From NCBI GenBank assembly GCA_027486585.1, contig JAIXOU010000040.1, positions 61,079-125,078 on the forward strand: 64,000 bases of DNA, in the 5' to 3' direction. Below, one piece after another: positions 36,358 through 44,743 of this stretch; within the stretch, counting starts at the first letter, position 1; every line of letters starts with the position of its first letter. Below the pieces are notes generated by a model. It did no database searches and was not told where the DNA came from. It was given only the letters and a program-made list of their open reading frames with translations. The stretch comes from Verrucomicrobiaceae bacterium (GTDB lineage: Bacteria > Verrucomicrobiota > Verrucomicrobiia > Verrucomicrobiales > Verrucomicrobiaceae). A program made the translations under genes and the position numbers.

Positions 36358-36753
36358 TTAGACCTTCAGTCGCTGTGAGACGGGCTTAAACGGCTCTGTC
36401 AAAGCCTGCTCAAATTCAAAGCCACCGGCAAAGTCTTCAATGCTGTCGCCGTCATTTTTACCGAAGTAACCGACACCGATCAGGTTATACACGATATTGC
36501 CAATATCTTCTCCACAGTTCAGTCCCCATTCAGTGAGAATGGTGAAGGACATCGGGCCATACTCAGCCAGTGCATGGGAGCGCACACCTTCCAGCACCTG
36601 CTGACCGGTGACATGCCGATCTTCCTTGCCGTCGCAGAACAACTTGGCGGCCACATTCAGCGCATCACGGACAAACTCATAAGCATGAGGATGGTAGCGT
36701 GGATCATTGTCCACAGACTGTTGGATAGCGAGGTGAAAAGACAGATCAGTCAT
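36358..36753 (-). CDS. Minf_1886/TIGR04138-type conserved protein
   Basis: 131 residues from ATG 36753 (MTDLSFHLAIQQSVDNDPRY). It resembles the small family restricted to Verrucomicrobia and Planctomycetes (Minf_1886 type), with YHPHAYEFVRDAL, HVTGQQVLEGVR, YGPMSFTILTEWGL and DIGNIVYNLIGVGY. Its function is unknown. A longer in-frame start at 36825 is possible but adds 24 residues outside the usual family start. The family restriction supports the phylum assignment. The gene points toward purA and ends 75 bp past the purA terminator. Confidence 0.75.
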   Translation of the reverse strand: MTDLSFHLAIQQSVDNDPRYHPHAYEFVRDALNVAAKLFCDGKEDRHVTGQQVLEGVRSHALAEYGPMSFTILTEWGLNCGEDIGNIVYNLIGVGYFGKNDGDSIEDFAGGFEFEQALTEPFKPVSQRLKV

Positions 36754-36829
36754 CAGAGAGAGATACGGATGGCAAAGGGCGGCGAATGTGTCCATCTCAG
36801 ACCTCAAATCAATCACCGATGACAAAGAA

Positions 36830-36861
36830 AAACCCTGCTGGTTAATTTTCCAGCAGGGTTT
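36830..36861. terminator. Terminator of the sugar isomerase gene
   Basis: AAACCCTGCTGG (36830-36841), loop of 8, CCAGCAGGGTTT (36850-36861): a perfect 12-bp stem. Read on the minus strand it follows the 36896-37921 gene by 34 nt and is succeeded by TTCTTTG. Confidence 0.8.
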
Positions 36862-36895
36862 CTCAGAATTCAGCGATTCAGTATCGCCTCACGAC

Positions 36896-37921
36896 TTACC
36901 AACCGTGAGCGGTACGCACCTTGATCATGGCTTCCAAAATGTGGTTCCAGGTATCAGGTGTTTCCAGTACAGCGTTCGGGAACATGCAACCATCCCAGCA
37001 GATGTGCTGAATGCCACGGGAAGCCGCGTCTTTCAGCCAGTAGCCAGAGGCTTTGGTGATGTCCAGCTTACCATTCACATCATCCGCACGGCAGTGCTTA
37101 CCGGTCTTATCATGCGCGCCAGCACCATGAACAGTGCCGTCGTTTTGAGCTACATGGAAGTCGATGGTCCAAGGACGCAGCGCATCCGTCATCTTCTCAT
37201 AAGCTGCCCAGAATTCAGCCTCGCTATAACCTTCCTGAAGCAGCGCATGCTCAGGAGCATTGTAGCCTAGAGTGTAAAGATAGGTATGGGCCAAGTCAGC
37301 TTGGAAACCAAAAGACTCTGGCATACCGACACCTTCCAGCACGTCCAACATGTCTTTCCAGGAATGCATGCCCGCCCAGCAGATCTCACCTTCAGCAGCA
37401 AGACGCTCGCCATGGTCCGCTGCAATCTTTGCCGCCTTCTTGAAGGTGTCCACGATACGCGCCGTGTTCGCCTTTGGGTTTTCACGCCATTTGGCAATGC
37501 CGAACTCAGCTGAGTCCACACGGATCGCACCATATTTACGCACACCATGCTTGTTGAAGACACCTGCAATTCGGCAGGCCATCTTCACGGCATCGAGAAA
37601 CTTAGCCTGGGCAACATCGTCACCCATCGCCGAATCACCCACCGTGCCCGGCCAAACCGGAGCCACTAAGGAACCCACAGAGAAACCTTTGCTCGCAATC
37701 AGGTCGGCGATGCCCATCAGTTCGCTTTCACTAGCCTCAGGATTCGTGTGAGGCAGGAACAAAAAGTAGTCGATACCCTCGAACTTCTGACCACCAACAC
37801 TGGCGGCTGCAGTCAGATCGAGCATACGCTCCAGGCTAATGGCAGGCTCTTGACCTTCGCCGTCGCCTTTACCGACGAGACCTGGCCACATGGCATTGTG
37901 TAATTTGGGGGATGTACTCAT
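36896..37921 (-). CDS. Xylose-isomerase-like TIM-barrel sugar isomerase/epimerase
   Basis: 341 residues. The sequence has the sugar-phosphate isomerase/epimerase (AP endonuclease 2-like) barrel pattern: [22 protein letters not shown] with a metal-ligand Glu, [11 protein letters not shown] with Asp and His ligands, [16 protein letters not shown], and [11 protein letters not shown] near the end. Family members isomerise or epimerise sugars or sugar acids using a divalent metal. The particular substrate cannot be read from the sequence. It is monocistronic: a terminator follows, and the divergent SOS-type cassette starts 145 bp upstream. Such genes are abundant in polysaccharide-degrading Verrucomicrobia. 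Confidence 0.7.
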   Translation of the reverse strand: MSTSPKLHNAMWPGLVGKGDGEGQEPAISLERMLDLTAAASVGGQKFEGIDYFLFLPHTNPEASESELMGIADLIASKGFSVGSLVAPVWPGTVGDSAMGDDVAQAKFLDAVKMACRIAGVFNKHGVRKYGAIRVDSAEFGIAKWRENPKANTARIVDTFKKAAKIAADHGERLAAEGEICWAGMHSWKDMLDVLEGVGMPESFGFQADLAHTYLYTLGYNAPEHALLQEGYSEAEFWAAYEKMTDALRPWTIDFHVAQNDGTVHGAGAHDKTGKHCRADDVNGKLDITKASGYWLKDAASRGIQHICWDGCMFPNAVLETPDTWNHILEAMIKVRTAHGW

Positions 37922-38039
37922 GATAAGATAAAATGCTTTGGTTTATTCTGGAAAAGCGGGCCGATGATAATCAAGGGCCTACAGAACGCACGGAAAAAGT
38001 CGTTTCAGTCTGCATTTTGAGAGATATTTCTAGCCACAT

Positions 38040-38052
38040 GGATGAATCATCC
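38040..38052. promoter_or_regulatory. Perfect palindrome before the SRAP gene
   Basis: GGATGA-A-TCATCC, a 13-bp perfect palindrome ending 14 bp before the SRAP start codon. It does not match the LexA box found further down the operon. It could be an operator for another regulator or a leader hairpin. Confidence 0.3.
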
Positions 38053-38066
38053 GTTTTCTAGGACTC

Positions 38067-38864
38067 ATGTGCGGTCGCCTGAACCAATTCGCCAAAATTC
38101 CAGCTCTCTCCATTGCTGGAAAGGCCCTGCGCATTGAAAGACGAAAACCCAAAGCCAAGGAAGATCAAAAGGCAGAATCAACCATCCTCAATAACATCTG
38201 CCCCACCGATTACGCAGACGCACTGACACTACAAGGCAACGAACTCGGCTTAGTACGGATGCGCTTTGGCCTAGTGCCAAATTGGGCTAAGGGTAACAAA
38301 GCAGACGTGGCAAAAAAATTCGTCCATACTTTCAATGCGCGGTGCGAGTCCATCTTTGATTTGGCCTCCTTTCGCGGCCCAATCCTCAAACGCCGTTGCC
38401 TCATTCCGGTCAGTGGCTGGCATGAGTGGCCAGACAGTCAAAGGCCTTACTTCATCCATCGTTCCGATCACGGACCCGTCCTACTCGCTGGGATTTGGGA
38501 TGAATGGCAGAGCCTAGATCCAGCAGACGAAGCTAAAGGACCTATGTTTACCTCCATGAGCGTCGTCACCACAGCACCTGGGCGCTACATGGCCAAATTT
38601 CATGACCGTAGCCCACTTATTCTCGAAGGTGAAGCCGCCCTCACATGGCTACAACCAAGCCTGAACGCAGACCACCTCCGCGCGCTCTTTCATCCCTACG
38701 AAAGCCAGCACCTAGAGGCCTACCGCGTCTCCACAGCCGCCAATCAATCCCGAAACAAAACCGAAGAAGTCCTCCACCCCATCGCCCCTCCCGTGCCGCA
38801 AGACGGTGATGCACCCGTGAAAAGTGAAATAGATGACATGCCGCACTTGAATTTGTTCGATTGA
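38067..38864 (+). CDS. SOS response-associated peptidase (SRAP/YedK-HMCES family)
   Basis: 265 residues. SRAP proteins such as E. coli YedK and human HMCES form a covalent thiazolidine link through Cys2 with abasic sites in single-stranded DNA and so shield them. Seen here: N-terminal MCGR with Cys2 exposed after Met removal, FGLVPNWAKG, FNARCESI, CLIPVSGWHEW, the active-site Glu/His region FTSMSVVTTAPGRYMAKFHDR, and a final WLQPSLNADHLRALF. It is the first gene of a three-gene DNA-damage cassette. Its stop codon lies inside a LexA-type box, and the next gene may begin at the overlapping TTG 38861 or at ATG 38882. Confidence 0.92.
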   Translation: MCGRLNQFAKIPALSIAGKALRIERRKPKAKEDQKAESTILNNICPTDYADALTLQGNELGLVRMRFGLVPNWAKGNKADVAKKFVHTFNARCESIFDLASFRGPILKRRCLIPVSGWHEWPDSQRPYFIHRSDHGPVLLAGIWDEWQSLDPADEAKGPMFTSMSVVTTAPGRYMAKFHDRSPLILEGEAALTWLQPSLNADHLRALFHPYESQHLEAYRVSTAANQSRNKTEEVLHPIAPPVPQDGDAPVKSEIDDMPHLNLFD

Positions 38865-38867
38865 ACA
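38854..38867. promoter_or_regulatory. Candidate LexA box TGTTC-N4-GAACA
   Basis: TGTTCGATTGAACA, a perfect 14-bp dyad that overlaps the end of the SRAP gene and lies 14 bp before the ATG of the LexA/UmuD-like gene. From memory, TGTTC-N4-GAACA is the motif reported for LexA in Verrucomicrobia. Its place fits SOS control of the protease-like gene and the downstream polymerase fusion. Confidence 0.7.
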
Positions 38868-38881
38868 GTATTCAGTCAGGC

Positions 38882-39334
38882 ATGCTCTCACACCGCCAAA
38901 AACACCTGCTGCAACTCCTCTGGCTCTCTCAGACACGGTCCTGGCTGCGACATCAGATTCCGCTGCTCGGCAGCATCATCGCAGGAAAGCCCGAGGCAGG
39001 AGAAAGCCGGATGGATGGCTGCATCGACATTGATCCCACCACCCTGCGTCTGCCGAAAAATGCCCGCACCTTTGCGCTGAAGGTCCGTGGCGATTCCATG
39101 CGCAACGCGGCGATTCTTGAGGGCGATATTGTCATCATGGAGTTCCGCGAGGCGAAGCATGGCGACATCGTAGCTGCGCTGATCGATGGCGAGACGACAC
39201 TGAAGCGCTTTGTTTTACAAAACGGCGCCCCCTACCTACGCGCCTCGAACCCGAAGTATCCAGACCTCATCCCAGCTCGCGAACTGGTCATCCAGGGCGT
39301 GCTCATCGCCCTACTGCGGCTTTCAGAAAGGTGA
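38882..39334 (+). CDS. LexA/UmuD-like S24 self-cleaving protein lacking most of the HTH
   Basis: 150 residues. The C-terminal S24 protease domain is intact: the Ala34-Gly35 cleavage site (IPLLGSIIAGKPEAG), nucleophile Ser72 (VRGDSMRNAAI) and general base Lys108 (DGETTLKRF). The N-terminus starts like LexA (LSHRQKHLLQLLW) but runs into the hinge after about 25 residues, so the winged helix is almost wholly missing. It therefore resembles UmuD in build, perhaps derived from LexA. UmuD-type proteins self-cleave on RecA filaments and control Y-family polymerases. The next gene, 6 bp on, is a Y-family/DnaE fusion, which makes a UmuD-like accessory role likely. TTG 38861 is an alternative start. 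Confidence 0.85.
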   Translation: MLSHRQKHLLQLLWLSQTRSWLRHQIPLLGSIIAGKPEAGESRMDGCIDIDPTTLRLPKNARTFALKVRGDSMRNAAILEGDIVIMEFREAKHGDIVAALIDGETTLKRFVLQNGAPYLRASNPKYPDLIPARELVIQGVLIALLRLSER

Positions 39335-39340
39335 TGCATC

Positions 39341-42300
39341 ATGATTCTGCACTTCGATGCGGATGCATTCTTTGCCTCCGTCGAGCAAGCGGCTGACCCC
39401 AAGCTGCGCGGTCGTCCCATCGCCGTCGGTGGTGAGCGGCGTGGCATCATCGCCTCTGCTAGCTATGAGGCACGAAAAATGGGCATCTACACGCCCATGC
39501 CAACCGCCCGAGCGCGCAAGCTTTGCCCCAGCCTGATCGTGTTGCCGTGCGACTTCGATAAATACGAGCGCTTCTCGCACCTCATGTTTTCGTATGCCTA
39601 TGACTTCACGCCCATCGTCGAACTGGCCTCCATTGACGAATGCTACCTCGATCTCCACGGCGCACGGCAAACCAAGGCCTGTGATGCTGCGGCGAAGATG
39701 CAAAAGGCCATCTCGCAGAGCCTGAAGCTCTCCGTTTCGGTTGGCGTCGGCGCCAACAAGCTCATCTCACAAATCGCCAGCAAGCTGCGTAAACCCCACT
39801 GCTTTATCGAAGTGGCTCCAGGGCACGAGCAGGGCTTTTTGTGGCCTTTGGAAAACAAATGGCTGCCGCTCGTCGGCCCGCAGCTGGCGGCCAGACTAAA
39901 CACCGCTGGCTTGCGACAGGTCGAGCACATCGCCCGCACACCGGTGGATGAGCTTTCGCTGCTGGTCGGCAGCAGCGCGCCCACGCTGCACGAATACGCG
40001 CTCGGTCACGATCTGCGGCCGGTCATTTGTGATGCACCTGCGGCGAAGAGTTATGGCGAGCAGGAAACCTTCCATCAAGATACCACCGACACCGTCTTCA
40101 TCATCGCCCGACTCCGAGCCATGGCAGACACACTCATGCGCCGCGTGCGTGAAGATGGGAAAAGCATCCGCACCATCACCCTGCGTCTGCGTTACAACGA
40201 CATGGATGAAGTCACGCGCACCAGCAGTCTCGATGAGCCGACAGATCTTGAGCACGATCTGTATCCACTGTTACAGGCCATGCTCACCCGCGCCTGGGAG
40301 CGCCGTGTGAGCATCCGCCTCATCGGCCTGCGCTTCACCAAGATCTACGAGACCGGCTTTAGCAGCGTGCTGCCGCTGGAACAGTCCGACATGAAACGCG
40401 AGCGCCTGCACACGCTGTCTCTCGTCATCGACGACCTACGCAGCTCGCAGCGCAGCATCATGCGCGGCCATGATCTCTGGCTTTCCCAGCAAAAAAACGC
40501 GCCACGCCAAACGCTGCCCAAGCCAAAACTCGTCACCGAACCAACAGCAAGCGTGACCAACCGCGTGCTGCGTGAGCGGCCTAGCGAATCGCGGATCATC
40601 ACGCGTCGAAGCGTCTCCAAAGCTACGCCTGCACTCAATGTGAAGAGCTGCTACAGCTTTCTCGACTCCACGCTGACCATCGCCAACATCATCGAGGCCG
40701 CTGTGGAGCATGACATGCCAGCCCTAGCGCTCATGGACCCGAACCTGCACGCCGCAGTGCCCTTTTTCCAAGCGGCCTCCGCCGCAGGCATCAAGCCCAT
40801 CATCGGCGCCGAGCTGTGCTGTGATCAAAAACCACTGCTGGCCTACGTCCAGAATCAAACCGGCTACGCCAACCTCTGCCACCTGCTTTCCTCGCCGAAA
40901 ATCACAGCACGGATGCTCCATGAGCATCAAAGCGGCCTCCTCCTTGCACCAGCCTCATCACAGCCCGAAATCCGTTACCACAAACCGCAGGACAAAGTCT
41001 TCTTCGACATCCTGCAAAGCATGAAAACCCTCACGCTGCTACATGAACCACATGTACAGAAGCGACGCGGTGACTTTTCATTCCGAAGAGTTCTTCCCGC
41101 AGATTCAGAAAACCCGCAGATTTTTTCAGAACCAATCTGTGGGTTCTCTGAATCTGTGGGAAATATTTCTAAACTCATCGAAAGCTGCGAGTTCGCCTTC
41201 GACTTCAAAACGCTGCGCTTTCCACGCTACACGCCCACCGATGGCAGCACGCCTGCCGCTATGCTTTACCAGCTCGCTCATGCTGGACTGCGAAATCGCT
41301 ACGGAGCCAAAGCCAAACAGCACGAACCACAGTTGCGGGAGGAACTCAGCATCATCGCTGAAGTTGGTTACGAAGAGTATTTCCTCACCGTCTGGCATCT
41401 GCTGCAGGAGTGCGCCGCGCTCGGCATCGGCTGGATCACGCGTGGCAGCGCCGCCGACTCGCTCGTCTGCTATGCCCTTGGCATCAGCAACGTCTGCCCC
41501 ATCCGCTTTGAACTCTATTTCAAACGCTTCCTCAATCGCGACCGCATGGCACTGCAAAAGCTGCCCGACATCGACATCGACTTTGCGCATGACCGTAAAG
41601 ACGACGTCGTGAGGCTCCTGCTCGACCGCTACGGCCCCGATCACGCCGCCATCGTCGGTGGCTTCAATACCTTCCAGGCACGCAGTGCATTCGGCGATGT
41701 CGCCAAAGTCCTCGGCGTCGCCGAAAACGAGATCCGCCGTCTCACTGAGCACATGCCGTGGACCGATGCACGCCACGCAGCCGACGCCGTGGCCCTGTCG
41801 CGCGAATGCGACCACAGCGCCTGGCAGGAGGAGCCGCTGCGCACCGCGTTACTCATGGCTGGCATGCTCGACGACTTCCCCCGCTACGCCAAGATGCACC
41901 CCTGCGGCGTCGTGCTCTCGCGCGATCCCATCCGCAGCCTCACACCCACCTTCATCAGCGGCAAAGGCTGGCCCACCACCCACTTCAACATGGATGCCGT
42001 CGAAGCCGTCGGCCTCATCAAGCTCGACATCCTCGCCCAGGGCGGCCTCGCTGTGCTGCGGGACACGCAAATTGCTTTGAGCCAGAAAAGTTTTCCCACA
42101 GATTCAGAGGACCCACAGATTGGCTCTGAAAAAATCTGCGGGTTTTCTGAATCTGCGGGAAATATTCTAAACTTAAATTCCCTCGAAGTCGGCCAGCTCG
42201 GCGGCACGGAGAATCCACCGCGTGAGGGCCACATCGAGCCCTGGAGCGACCCTGGCGTCTGGAACATGATCGCCACCGGCAATGCCCGCGGCGTTCACCA

Positions 42301-43630
42301 TATTGAAAGCCCCGCCATGACCAGCCTAGCCTGCATGGCCGATGTGCGCGACATTGACCGGCTCGTCGCTATCGTCTCCGTCATCCGCCCCGGAGCCGCC
42401 AACGGCCTCAAAAAGGCCCAATTCGCCCGTAGAGCCCAAGGACTGGAAAAGGTCGAGTACACCCACGAAAGCCTCGCTGGAGTTCTGCGCAGCACCTTTG
42501 GTGTCGTGGCGTATGAAGAGCATATTCTACAGATTTGCGAGGCCTTTGCCGGACTCGCGCCCGGTCGCGCTGATGTGCTGCGCCGTGCGTTGGTGAAGCA
42601 AGACATGAAAAAAGTCGCCGAGATCCGACTCGAGTTCATCGCTGCCGCCCGAGCTCGTTTGCATGACGAAACGATCATCGAAAAAGTGTGGCATCTCGTC
42701 GCCGGATTTCAGGGTTACGCGTTCTGTCGCGCCCACAGCACCGCCTATGCCGTAGAGGCCTATCAGGGAGCTTACGCCAAGCATTATCACCCTGCCGAGT
42801 TCATGGCCGCGGTGCTCAGCAACGGCAAAGGCTTCTACTCCGCACTGGTCTACACGCTCGAATGCCGCCGCCTCGGTATCGGCTTCCTTTCGCCTGATGT
42901 GAATGCTTTCACCGCTGCCTTCACGGTCGAAAACGGATCTATCCGCGTGCCCCTGCGCTGCATCAAAGATCTTAGTGAAACCACCCTCGCCCGCTGGCGA
43001 CAAAACCACGCGCCATTCACCAGCATCCGCGACTTCATCTCCCAAGTGCGACCCGAGGCCCATGAAGCGCTCAACCTCATCCGCTGCGGAGCCTTTGATA
43101 GCCTTGGCGACACGCGCACCGAGCAATTCTGGCACTGCCTGCACAGCGCCCGCGACGTCGGCCACGGCGACGACTGGCTCTTCCGCGACAACGTCGAAAA
43201 AACCATCCGCGCCCAGTTTCGCCAAGAACCCACTGACCTGCAAAAGCTCCAAGATGAAACCGAACTGCTCGGCTACACCGTCAGCGGCCATCCGCTGGAT
43301 CTGCATCCACAGATTGATTGGCGCACCTACTGCCCCATTGCTGATCTGCACCGGTATCCGAATCAAACCGTCACCGTTTGTGGCCTGATCATCGTCAGCC
43401 GTCATCACATGCAGCAAAACGGCCAACCCATGAAATTCATCTCCATCTGTGACTACACCGGCATCGTCGAATGCGAGATCTTCGCGGCCGCCTATCGCAG
43501 CTACGGCATCAACACCGTCCGTTACCCAGTTGTGCAAGTCACAGCCCAAGTGAAGCCCTTCGATAACTATCAAGGCTTCACTTTGGAAGTTCGTCGGATC
43601 GAAAGAACCCGTTCAGTAACAGAACGCTGA
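39341..43630 (+). CDS. Fused Y-family (DinB-type) and C-family (DnaE-type) DNA polymerase
   Basis: 1429 residues. Residues 1-~400 are a Y-family polymerase with catalytic Asp6 and Asp8 (HFDADAFFASVE) and Asp99-Glu100 (ELASIDECYLDL), YEARKMGIYTPMP and SVGVGANKLISQIASK. Residues ~430-1429 are a DnaE-type polymerase. Its PHP domain (~432-650) is recognisable by ALALMDPNLHAAVPF and GIKPIIGAE but has lost the metal ligands (NVKS for HVHS, MDPNL for TDHGN). The polymerase core keeps Asp743 and Asp745 (PDIDIDF) and Asp896 (IKLDILAQG), and an OB fold starts near 1340. Two 65-bp palindromic elements insert in frame at ~586-606 and ~919-940. Other bacteria keep ImuB/DinB and DnaE2 as separate proteins. 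Probably translesion synthesis. Confidence 0.9.
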   Translation: MILHFDADAFFASVEQAADPKLRGRPIAVGGERRGIIASASYEARKMGIYTPMPTARARKLCPSLIVLPCDFDKYERFSHLMFSYAYDFTPIVELASIDECYLDLHGARQTKACDAAAKMQKAISQSLKLSVSVGVGANKLISQIASKLRKPHCFIEVAPGHEQGFLWPLENKWLPLVGPQLAARLNTAGLRQVEHIARTPVDELSLLVGSSAPTLHEYALGHDLRPVICDAPAAKSYGEQETFHQDTTDTVFIIARLRAMADTLMRRVREDGKSIRTITLRLRYNDMDEVTRTSSLDEPTDLEHDLYPLLQAMLTRAWERRVSIRLIGLRFTKIYETGFSSVLPLEQSDMKRERLHTLSLVIDDLRSSQRSIMRGHDLWLSQQKNAPRQTLPKPKLVTEPTASVTNRVLRERPSESRIITRRSVSKATPALNVKSCYSFLDSTLTIANIIEAAVEHDMPALALMDPNLHAAVPFFQAASAAGIKPIIGAELCCDQKPLLAYVQNQTGYANLCHLLSSPKITARMLHEHQSGLLLAPASSQPEIRYHKPQDKVFFDILQSMKTLTLLHEPHVQKRRGDFSFRRVLPADSENPQIFSEPICGFSESVGNISKLIESCEFAFDFKTLRFPRYTPTDGSTPAAMLYQLAHAGLRNRYGAKAKQHEPQLREELSIIAEVGYEEYFLTVWHLLQECAALGIGWITRGSAADSLVCYALGISNVCPIRFELYFKRFLNRDRMALQKLPDIDIDFAHDRKDDVVRLLLDRYGPDHAAIVGGFNTFQARSAFGDVAKVLGVAENEIRRLTEHMPWTDARHAADAVALSRECDHSAWQEEPLRTALLMAGMLDDFPRYAKMHPCGVVLSRDPIRSLTPTFISGKGWPTTHFNMDAVEAVGLIKLDILAQGGLAVLRDTQIALSQKSFPTDSEDPQIGSEKICGFSESAGNILNLNSLEVGQLGGTENPPREGHIEPWSDPGVWNMIATGNARGVHHIESPAMTSLACMADVRDIDRLVAIVSVIRPGAANGLKKAQFARRAQGLEKVEYTHESLAGVLRSTFGVVAYEEHILQICEAFAGLAPGRADVLRRALVKQDMKKVAEIRLEFIAAARARLHDETIIEKVWHLVAGFQGYAFCRAHSTAYAVEAYQGAYAKHYHPAEFMAAVLSNGKGFYSALVYTLECRRLGIGFLSPDVNAFTAAFTVENGSIRVPLRCIKDLSETTLARWRQNHAPFTSIRDFISQVRPEAHEALNLIRCGAFDSLGDTRTEQFWHCLHSARDVGHGDDWLFRDNVEKTIRAQFRQEPTDLQKLQDETELLGYTVSGHPLDLHPQIDWRTYCPIADLHRYPNQTVTVCGLIIVSRHHMQQNGQPMKFISICDYTGIVECEIFAAAYRSYGINTVRYPVVQVTAQVKPFDNYQGFTLEVRRIERTRSVTER
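41096..41160. repeat. In-frame palindromic element, copy A, inside the polymerase gene
   Basis: Two 27-nt arms (41096-41122 and 41134-41160) around an 11-nt loop; the arms pair at 24 of 27 positions. Each arm itself contains two CCCRCAGATT-type words. Read in the gene's frame it encodes DSENPQIFSEPICGFSESVG. Flanking AAATATTTCTAAACT is shared with copy B. Confidence 0.9.
42095..42159. repeat. In-frame palindromic element, copy B, inside the polymerase gene
   Basis: The same architecture as copy A: 27-nt arms at 42095-42121 and 42133-42159, an 11-nt loop, and the same reading frame, encoding DSEDPQIGSEKICGFSESAG. It falls between the third catalytic Asp region and the next conserved block of the DnaE core, where a surface loop is expected. 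Confidence 0.9.
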
Positions 43631-43648
43631 AATGAAAGCTCAAACCAA

Positions 43649-44608
43649 TCAGCGCACCACAGGACGAAGCACCATGTTGCGATAATCAACATTGGTGTGA
43701 TCACCCTGGAGATAGATCGGGCCGGGCTTGAATTCGTCGCTGGTCATGGCACCGCCAGTGCAACCCAGAGCGGGTTGATTGTCGATGATGGTCTTGCCAT
43801 TGAGAATCACAGTCACATGACGATCGACAAGCGTGATGTCGAGGGTCTGCCATTCGCCAATGGGCTTCTCAGCATTGACGCTCGGAGTGATGCGGCTGTA
43901 AAGAGCCCCCATGTTGTGGGAGTCCAGTGGCTTACCGAAGCTTTCCATGATTTGGATTTCATAAATGCCACGCAAGTAAATGCCACTGTTGCTACCTTCG
44001 GAAGTGCGGACTTCTGTCTTGAGATTAAAATCTTCAAATTCAGCTTCCGTACGCAGGTTGCCGAAGTGTTTGTCTTTATCCTTCACGACACGATTGATAA
44101 GAGCCCCATCCTGGACACTCCAACCATTGTCGGCCTTGTCATTCATGAGCTTCCAACCTGTGAGATCTTTGCCATTCAAAAGGTTGATCGGGGCACCCAA
44201 CTTCACTTTGCTCAGATCTGGCGTCGCAGGGACAGGCGGGATGCGTTTACCGGTAAACTCAGCTGGTTTCCCCATTTCTTTACCTTCTGCATTCCGCTTG
44301 ATGGAAGTGAGCGTCATCGCATCGCCGGCGATTTTTGCCGTGATGGTCTCCACGCTCACTTTGCCTTCTTTGTTCTTCTGCTGGCGAGTGAAAGTAAGCG
44401 TGTCACCCTCTACCTTTGTGCTAGCCGTAGGCGTGACGCTGCCGCCACCCCAAAGGGCACTGGAACTGAAAGCACCGTCTTTTTCATCGACCCCAAGCCA
44501 GCCCGCACCACCGCCAGGAAGAGCTAAGGCCCAACGCCCCGTAAAGGCAGATTCAGCATGGACTAAAGAGGTGATGGAAAGGGTGGCGAAGAGGAAGGAG
44601 CGAAGCAT
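43649..44608 (-). CDS. Secreted DUF1080 (3-keto-disaccharide hydrolase-type) protein
   Basis: 319 residues from ATG 44608, which opens a signal peptide (MLRSFLFATLSITSLVHAES). Residues ~20-120 form a small lipocalin-like beta domain (FTGRWALALPGGGAGWLGV). The C-terminal ~190 residues are a DUF1080 concanavalin-like domain: INLLNGKDLTGWKLM, LRTEAEFEDFNLKTEVRTSE, NSGIYLRGIYEIQIMES, and PIYLQGDHTNVDYRNMVLRP. DUF1080 proteins act on glycosides in the periplasm and are numerous in Verrucomicrobia and Planctomycetes; some have 3-keto-disaccharide hydrolase activity. Tail-to-tail with the polymerase gene, 18 bp apart. An in-frame extension to 45052 is not used because it precedes the signal peptide. 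Confidence 0.85.
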   Translation of the reverse strand: MLRSFLFATLSITSLVHAESAFTGRWALALPGGGAGWLGVDEKDGAFSSSALWGGGSVTPTASTKVEGDTLTFTRQQKNKEGKVSVETITAKIAGDAMTLTSIKRNAEGKEMGKPAEFTGKRIPPVPATPDLSKVKLGAPINLLNGKDLTGWKLMNDKADNGWSVQDGALINRVVKDKDKHFGNLRTEAEFEDFNLKTEVRTSEGSNSGIYLRGIYEIQIMESFGKPLDSHNMGALYSRITPSVNAEKPIGEWQTLDITLVDRHVTVILNGKTIIDNQPALGCTGGAMTSDEFKPGPIYLQGDHTNVDYRNMVLRPVVR

Positions 44609-44681
44609 AAGTTGGATAATGGAAACGTGACTCAGAGACTGGTTTATCTGGGAAAAAATTCCATCCCAGAAATACCGCCCC

Positions 44682-44743
44682 AAAGTGGAACAGGTTGCAA
44701 CCTGTTGGGTTTTAGAAAACAGGTTACAAACCTGTTCCACTTT
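44682..44743. repeat. 62-bp palindrome made of two AACAGGTT-type units
   Basis: The left unit AAAGTGGAACAGGTTGCAAC and the right unit (44720-44743, ending CCTGTTCCACTTT) are inverted copies around GGGTTTTAGAAA-like sequence. Each unit also contains its own small palindrome (AACAGGTT...AACCTGTT). A single unit occurs at 11660. Confidence 0.75.
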
